NCBI RefSeq assembly: GCF_014647875.1
Contig: NZ_BMQA01000027.1
Location: 1 to 64,000, forward strand
Length of the DNA stretch: 64,000 bases
Direction of reading: 5' to 3'
From: Streptomyces brasiliensis
Lineage (GTDB): Bacteria; Actinomycetota; Actinomycetes; Streptomycetales; Streptomycetaceae
This document shows, piece after piece, positions 59,422 to 64,000 of the stretch (position 1 is the first letter of the stretch; every line of letters starts with the position of its first letter). A program made the translations under genes and the position numbers. Below the pieces are notes generated by a model. The model did not search any database. It was not told the DNA's origin and saw only the letters and a program-made list of their open reading frames with translations.

Positions 59422-61897
59422 GAAGCCGTACCGCCCCCCGTTTGTGCAACGGATCGTTGCCGTTGCCGCACTTGGGGGACTGGATGCAGGACGGGCAGCC
59501 CGCGTCGCACTCGCAGGAGGCGATGGCCTCGCGAGTGGCTGTGAGCCAGGCGCGGGCCGTGTGGAAGGCGCGCTCCGCGAAGCCCGCGCCGCCGGGATGG
59601 CCGTCGTAGACGAAGACGGTGGGCAGGAGCGTGTCGGGGTGCAGCGGGACCGACACGCCGCCGATGTCCCAGCGGTCGCACGTGGCGAACAGGGGCAGCA
59701 TGCCGATCGAGGCGTGCTCGGCGGCGTGCAGGGAGCCGCCGAGGATCTCCGGGTTGATCCGGGCCTCGTCCAGCTGGTCCTCGGTGACCGTCCACCACAC
59801 CGCGCGCGTGCGCAGCGTACGAGGAGGGAGGTCGAGCTTCGACTCGCCCAGCACTTCACCCGTGATGAGCCGTCTGCGAAGGAAGGAGACCACCTGGTTG
59901 GTGACCTCTACCGAGCCATAGCACAGGCGTCCGGCGCCCCAGGGGATCTCGACGTCCGTCTCGAGGACGGAGATCGCCGTCGTGTCGCGGGCGACCGTCG
60001 AGTACGGCGGGTCGGCCTGTTCGACCAGGGCGACCGAGTCCTCCAGGTCCAGGGAGCGCACCAGATACGTTCGGCCCTGGTGCAGGTGCACCGCTCCCTC
60101 GTGCACCGTGGAGTGCGCGGCGCCGGCGTCGACGGTGCCGAGCAGCCGTCCCGTCCCGGACTCCACGACCTGCACCGGGCGCCCGTCCGCGCCGCGGATG
60201 TCGGTCAGGTTGGCGGCCCGCTCCCGGCGTGTCCAGTGCCAGGCCTTCGTGCGGCGGCGCAGCAGTTTCGCGGCCTCCAGCTGGGGCAGCAGCTCCGCGC
60301 AGGCGGGGCCGAAGAGGTCCAGGTCCTCGTCGGTGAGCGGGAGTTCCGCGGCGGCGGCGCACAGGTGCGGGGCGAGGACGTAGGGGTTGTCGGGGTCGAG
60401 GACCGTGGATTCGACCGGTTGGTCGAACAAGGCCTCGGGATGGTGAACGAGGAAGGTGTCCAGCGGGTCGTCGCGGGCGACCAGCACCGCCAGGGCGCCG
60501 CCGCCGGAGCGGCCCGCCCGGCCCGCCTGCTGCCACAGGGAGGCGCGGGTGCCGGGGTATCCGGCGATCAGTACGGCGTCGAGTCCCGAGACGTCCACGC
60601 CCAGCTCCAGGGCGGTCGTGGCGGCAAGGCCCAGGAGCTCGCCCGAGTGCAGGGCGCGTTCCAGGGCGCGGCGCTCCTCGGGGAGGTAGCCGCCGCGGTA
60701 GGCGGCGACGCGCCGGGCCAGGGAGCGGTCGACCTCGGCGAGGCGTTCCTGGGCGATGACCGAGATCAGCTCGGCGCCGCGCCGGGAGCGGACGAAGGCG
60801 ACCGAGCGCACGCCCTGGACGGCGAGGTCGGTCAGCAGGTCCGCCGTCTCGGCGGTGGCGGTACGCCGGACGGGGGCACCTTTCTCGCCGTGCAGTTCGG
60901 TGAGCGGGGGCTCCCATAGGGCGAACACCAGTTCCCCGCGCGGCGAGGCGTCGTCGGCGACCTCGATCACGGGGAGGCCGGTGAGCCTGCGGGCGGCCAC
61001 GGCCGGTTCGGCGGCGGTCGCGGAGGCCAGCAGGAACACCGGCGACGCGCCGTAGCGCGCGCACAGCCGGCGCAGACGGCGCAGCACCTGGGCGACGTGC
61101 GAGCCGAAGACGCCCCGGTAGGTGTGGCACTCGTCGATCACGACGTACTCGAGCGACTTCAGGAAGGAGGACCAACGGGGGTGGGACGGGAGTATGCCCC
61201 GGTGGAGCATGTCGGGATTGGTCAGGACGTAGTTGGCGTACTGACGGATCCACTCGCGTTCCTCGAACGGAGTGTCGCCGTCGTACACGGCCGGGCGCAC
61301 CGCGTTGCCGAGCGGTTGTGAAAGTTCCTTCACCGAGCGGCACTGGTCCGCCGCGAGGGCCTTCGTGGGGGCGAGGTACAGGGCGGTCGCCCCTCGCCCG
61401 CCCACTCGTCGCCCACCGCCACCCCGTGGAAGCGCTTCGCGCTGCTGCGTCCATTGGGCGGGGGCCTCGGAGCCGTCCAGGAGCGCGGAGAGGACGGGGA
61501 CGAGGTATGCCAGGGACTTGCCGGACGCCGTGCCCGTGGCGACCACCACCGAGTCGCCGTCCAGGGCGTGCTCGGCGGCTTGTGCCTGGTGGGCCCAGGG
61601 GTCCGTGATGCCCGCGGCCTGGACGGCGGCGATCACCTCCGCGCGAATCCGGTCAGGCCAGACGGCATGGCGGCCCGCGCGCGGGGGCAAGTGCTCCGTA
61701 TGAGTGATGCGCGAAGTCCGGCTCGGCGCGGAGGCGAGCCGGTCCAGGACGGTGCCCGGAGAGAAGCCGGGCGCGGCGTCCGCCGGATGCCGATCGGATC
61801 GGTGATTCTTGGCCATCGGCATCGAGTGTGTCACCGGCGTGACGGACAATGGGACGAAGGCGTCGTGCACGCCTGCCGGTAAGTGATTGAATGCCAT
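59207..61897 (-). CDS. DEAD/DEAH-type helicase with DUF1998 domain
   Basis: 896 residues from ATG 61897; ATGs at 61822 and 61816 are possible shorter starts. Helicase motifs: VVVATGTASGKSLAYLVP (I), TALYLAPTKALAADQ (Ia), LEYVVIDECHTYRG (II, DECH), LLASATAAEP (III), QAGRAGRSGGG (VI). The DUF1998 C-domain has a four-Cys cluster (CECDAGCPSC ... C). Homologues are Mrf/YprA-like DNA repair helicases acting on mitomycin-type damage. The last 70 residues are a low-complexity Pro/Ala tail antisense to the tadG-like gene. Confidence 0.9.
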   Translation of the reverse strand: MAFNHLPAGVHDAFVPLSVTPVTHSMPMAKNHRSDRHPADAAPGFSPGTVLDRLASAPSRTSRITHTEHLPPRAGRHAVWPDRIRAEVIAAVQAAGITDPWAHQAQAAEHALDGDSVVVATGTASGKSLAYLVPVLSALLDGSEAPAQWTQQREALPRGGGGRRVGGRGATALYLAPTKALAADQCRSVKELSQPLGNAVRPAVYDGDTPFEEREWIRQYANYVLTNPDMLHRGILPSHPRWSSFLKSLEYVVIDECHTYRGVFGSHVAQVLRRLRRLCARYGASPVFLLASATAAEPAVAARRLTGLPVIEVADDASPRGELVFALWEPPLTELHGEKGAPVRRTATAETADLLTDLAVQGVRSVAFVRSRRGAELISVIAQERLAEVDRSLARRVAAYRGGYLPEERRALERALHSGELLGLAATTALELGVDVSGLDAVLIAGYPGTRASLWQQAGRAGRSGGGALAVLVARDDPLDTFLVHHPEALFDQPVESTVLDPDNPYVLAPHLCAAAAELPLTDEDLDLFGPACAELLPQLEAAKLLRRRTKAWHWTRRERAANLTDIRGADGRPVQVVESGTGRLLGTVDAGAAHSTVHEGAVHLHQGRTYLVRSLDLEDSVALVEQADPPYSTVARDTTAISVLETDVEIPWGAGRLCYGSVEVTNQVVSFLRRRLITGEVLGESKLDLPPRTLRTRAVWWTVTEDQLDEARINPEILGGSLHAAEHASIGMLPLFATCDRWDIGGVSVPLHPDTLLPTVFVYDGHPGGAGFAERAFHTARAWLTATREAIASCECDAGCPSCIQSPKCGNGNDPLHKRGAVRLLTVLLRGAPEEKAAEDAKGAGEGPTDEADRKPLGRAAPEQAAEPVRQAAPEPPAGPAGGPAVPGPPDLPVP

Positions 61898-61979
61898 CGC
61901 GGCTGGCGTTGCGTCCCGGGGGCCGCAAGCCGAGGTGTCCCGAGGGGCGACCGCTCGATAGCAAGGTGCTGGAGGATCC

Positions 61980-62321
61980 GTGGACCTGTCCCTGTCGACC
62001 CGTACCGTCGGCGATCGTACGGTCGTCGAGGTCGGTGGCGAAATCGACGTATATACCGCGCCCAAGCTGCGCGAGCAGCTGGTCGAGCTGGTGAACGACG
62101 GGAATTTCCACCTCGTCGTCGATATGGAGGGCGTGGACTTCCTCGACTCCACCGGGCTCGGCGTGCTGGTCGGCGGTCTGAAGCGAGTGCGTGCCCATGA
62201 GGGCTCGCTGCGCCTGGTGTGCAACCAGGAGCGCATTCTGAAGATCTTCCGCATCACCGGTCTCACCAAGGTGTTCCCGATCCACACCTCGGTCGAGGAA
62301 GCGGTGGCGGCCACCGACTGA
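61980..62321 (+). CDS. bldG: anti-anti-sigma factor BldG
   Basis: 113 residues from GTG 61980, the known length of BldG. A STAS domain with DFLDSTGLGVLVGG; Ser57 in D-S-T is the phosphorylation site needed for aerial growth and antibiotic production. It binds anti-sigma factors such as ApgA and RsbA-type kinases to free sigma-H and related sigmas. The gene pair bldG-apgA is conserved in Streptomyces. Confidence 0.96.
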   Translation: MDLSLSTRTVGDRTVVEVGGEIDVYTAPKLREQLVELVNDGNFHLVVDMEGVDFLDSTGLGVLVGGLKRVRAHEGSLRLVCNQERILKIFRITGLTKVFPIHTSVEEAVAATD

Positions 62322-62468
62322 CCCCGGGCCTGCCGACCGGCCCGAGCCGCCTCGGCAGGTTCCGCTCCGGGCCGGACGGTCCGGGGTGTCACGAAGTTCA
62401 TCCAGGGGGGTCAGGGCTCTCGGCTGCCCGGCCCCCCGACCGCACGCCCGTTGTTTTGAGGGGGATGC

Positions 62469-62906
62469 ATGGCCACCGTCGAACTCCGCTTCAGCGCGCT
62501 GCCCGAGCACGTCAGGACCGCCCGACTCGTGGCGGCAGCGGTGGCGCGCAGGGCCGGAGTGGACGAGGCCGTACTGGACGAGGTACGGCTCGCCGTGGGT
62601 GAGGCCTGTTCTCGTGCCGTCGGACTGCACCAGAGCTCTGGCATCACCTCGCCGGTGAAGGTGGCGCTGATCGAGGAGGAGAAACAGTTCTCCATCGAGG
62701 TCGGCGACGAGGCGCCGCGTTCGGTCCCGGGTGGCCGGGACGCTGGGAGCGCCGCGGAGGAGTCCGACCCGGAGACCGAGGAGGACGAGATGGGCCTCGC
62801 GGTCATCAGCGGCCTCGTCGACGACGTGGAGGTCACCGCCGGGGAGCACGGCGGTCTGATCCGCATGACCTGGCCGACGACCCCGCCGGCCACCGTGCTC
62901 GCCTGA
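62469..62906 (+). CDS. apgA: RsbW-like anti-sigma factor ApgA
   Basis: 145 residues. A GHKL-type kinase fold: VARRAGVDEAVLDEVRLAVGEACSRAVGLH is the N-box (E-x3-AV), EVGDEAP replaces the DxGxG box and GLAVISGLVDDVEV the G2 region. The degenerate G1 box suggests weak or altered kinase activity. It partners with BldG, encoded 148 bases upstream. AGGGGG before ATG 62469 serves as the ribosome site. Confidence 0.9.
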   Translation: MATVELRFSALPEHVRTARLVAAAVARRAGVDEAVLDEVRLAVGEACSRAVGLHQSSGITSPVKVALIEEEKQFSIEVGDEAPRSVPGGRDAGSAAEESDPETEEDEMGLAVISGLVDDVEVTAGEHGGLIRMTWPTTPPATVLA

Positions 62907-62967
62907 CGCCGCTCGGCGACGCCGGTACCTGTACCGACGTACCGACTCCGTCCCTCATATGGACGTA

Positions 62968-62998
62968 CCGAAGGGCCCCACCTGGTGGGGCCCTTCGG
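62968..62998. terminator. terminator after apgA
   Basis: CCGAAGGGCCCCACC and GGTGGGGCCCTTCGG are perfect inverted arms meeting at a single T, so the real loop is about five bases. No T-run follows, as is common in Streptomyces. Confidence 0.85.
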
Positions 62999-63255
62999 CA
63001 TGTGCGGGTGTCAGTGGCCCCGCGTACAGTGACTCCAACGGATTTCGTGAATTCATTCACGATCAATCACGTGATAATGGATCAAGCGTCAATGCTTTTG
63101 GGGCATTACCACTTTCGGGTTCCGTGACCGGCCGACGATCATTTGCTGAGGAGCATGTGAAGGCCATCTTCATTTCCCGCGCTCTGTTTTGATCAGGTTC
63201 CGGTACCTACAATCCGTCCACATCTTGAGCTCAGCCCAAGCGTCAAGGAGGACGA
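62999..63255. promoter_or_regulatory. hppA upstream region
   Basis: About 250 bases without a gene, with low GC between 63040 and 63200. TTGATCAGG-like and TACAAT words near 63190-63212 are possible -35 and -10 elements (GATCAGGTTCCGGTACCTACAAT). Confidence 0.5.
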
Positions 63256-64000
63256 ATGGCGGGGCTTTCTACCCCTCATCAGTTGGGCCACCCCACAACC
63301 TTCGCAGCCGCGGTTCTGACCGGCGACAACCGGGTCCTGGTGGCGGTGATCGCGGCCGTCGCGCTGGCGGCGCTCGTCGTCGCCGGGATCCTGGTGCGCC
63401 AGGTGCTCGCGGCGGGCGAGGGCACCGACAGCATGAAGAAGATCGCGGCGGCGGTCCAGGAAGGCGCCAACGCCTATCTGGCCCGGCAGCTGCGCACGCT
63501 CGGCGTATTCGCCGTGGTCGTGTTCTTCCTGCTCCTGCTGCTGCCCGCGGACGACTGGAATCAGCGCGCCGGACGATCGGTGTTCTTCCTGCTAGGTGCG
63601 GCGTTCTCGGCGGCCACCGGCTATATCGGCATGTGGCTCGCCGTACGCAGCAATGTGCGCGTCGCCGCGGCGGCCCGGGAAGCGACCCCGGCGGAAGGCG
63701 AGCCGGAAAAGGATCTCACCGCCGTCTCGCACAAAGCCATGAAGATCGCTTTCCGCACGGGCGGCGTCGTCGGCATGTTCACGGTGGGGCTCGGCCTGCT
63801 GGGCGCCTCCTGCGTGGTACTCGTGTACGCGGCCGACGCGCCGAAGGTGCTCGAAGGCTTCGGCCTCGGTGCCGCTCTGATCGCCATGTTCATGCGTGTC
63901 GGCGGCGGCATCTTCACCAAGGCCGCCGACGTCGGCGCCGACCTGGTCGGCAAGGTCGAGCAGGGCATTCCGGAGGACGACCCGCGCAATGCCGCGACCA
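63256..64000 (+). CDS. hppA: membrane proton-pumping pyrophosphatase, 5' part
   Basis: The first 248 residues, cut by the window edge. ATG 63256 follows AAGGAGGAC. Hydrophobic helices begin at residue 28; VAAVQEGANAYLARQLRTLGV (EGA-x-AYL signature), GYIGMWLAVRSNVRVAAAAREA and MRVGGGIFTKAADVGADLVGKVE, the pyrophosphate-binding K-x5-D-x4-GADLVGK region, are diagnostic. It couples hydrolysis of pyrophosphate to proton export. Confidence 0.95.
   Translation, partial: MAGLSTPHQLGHPTTFAAAVLTGDNRVLVAVIAAVALAALVVAGILVRQVLAAGEGTDSMKKIAAAVQEGANAYLARQLRTLGVFAVVVFFLLLLLPADDWNQRAGRSVFFLLGAAFSAATGYIGMWLAVRSNVRVAAAAREATPAEGEPEKDLTAVSHKAMKIAFRTGGVVGMFTVGLGLLGASCVVLVYAADAPKVLEGFGLGAALIAMFMRVGGGIFTKAADVGADLVGKVEQGIPEDDPRNAAT

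Overview
The window is high-GC actinobacterial DNA, almost certainly from a Streptomyces chromosome. It carries wblA, bldG, a BldG-binding anti-sigma factor (apgA-like), crp, acs, hppA and a 6C small RNA in an order that matches the S. coelicolor core chromosome as I remember it, and it has GTG and TTG starts, rare TTA (bldA-dependent) codons and a Tad/Flp pilus locus.

Layout. (1) 1-3462 is an accessory flank: a partial minus-strand coding frame at the very edge, a small membrane protein, a SUKH/SMI1-KNR4 gene broken by an in-frame TAG, an intergenic stretch with long inverted repeats, the frameshifted C-terminal remnant of an insertion-sequence integrase, and a repeat-type protein. (2) 3463-24430 is a complete-looking actinomycete integrative and conjugative element (AICE) of about 21 kb inserted in the 3' end of a tRNA-Pro(CGG) gene. 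A 45-bp direct repeat of the tRNA 3' end marks both borders. The conserved half (12.1-24.3 kb) runs: GntR (KorSA-type) regulator, small conserved proteins, DUF2637/Spd membrane proteins, a GGDEF diguanylate cyclase, an FtsK/SpoIIIE-type Tra translocase, a DpdA-like (tRNA-guanine transglycosylase fold) protein, a prim-pol, a DUF3631 helicase, an iteron block that looks like the origin, Xis and Int. The cargo half (3.6-11.9 kb) has an SDR/TetR divergent pair, an insertion-sequence graveyard with a truncated HIT gene, a large GHKL-ATPase with a Shedu-like nuclease domain (probable defence gene), and a tight kinase-kinase-dehydrogenase operon facing a HAD phosphatase. (3) 24.4-64.0 kb is conserved chromosome: tRNA-Pro, Pr6Pr-family membrane protein, metallophosphoesterase, YqeY, a bifunctional penicillin-binding protein, wblA, two ArsA-like ATPases, RidA, Nudix, metallo-beta-lactamase, Crp, endonuclease III, CoA-type Nudix, a MarP-type membrane protease, epoxide-hydrolase-like protein, holin-family protein, NhaA, acetyl-CoA synthetase, a SulP-carbonic anhydrase fusion that is frameshifted here, a lipoprotein, a CooC/ParA-like ATPase, a degenerate Fic protein, a HAD-IB phosphatase, the 6C RNA, the Tad pilus operon (ssd/tadZ, tadA, tadB, tadC, pilin, tadE, tadG-like), a DEAD-type DUF1998 helicase, bldG, apgA and the 5' part of hppA.

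How parts work together. In the AICE, the GntR repressor with its repeated operators would control excision (Xis/Int), replication (prim-pol, helicase, iterons) and double-stranded DNA transfer through Tra plus the Spd proteins. A conserved hairpin leader with an identical 16-nt loop sits just upstream of two of its operons, and other hairpins sit in the remaining gaps. The diguanylate cyclase, the DpdA-like gene and the GHKL nuclease gene all contain TTA codons, so their translation should depend on bldA tRNA and so on the developmental stage of the host. Most promising novelty: the GHKL-Shedu gene, the DpdA-like plus neighbour pair, the TTA-containing diguanylate cyclase on a conjugative element, the duplicated leader hairpin, and the kinase/dehydrogenase/HAD module. 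All statements come from reading the sequence and general family knowledge; no database search was run.
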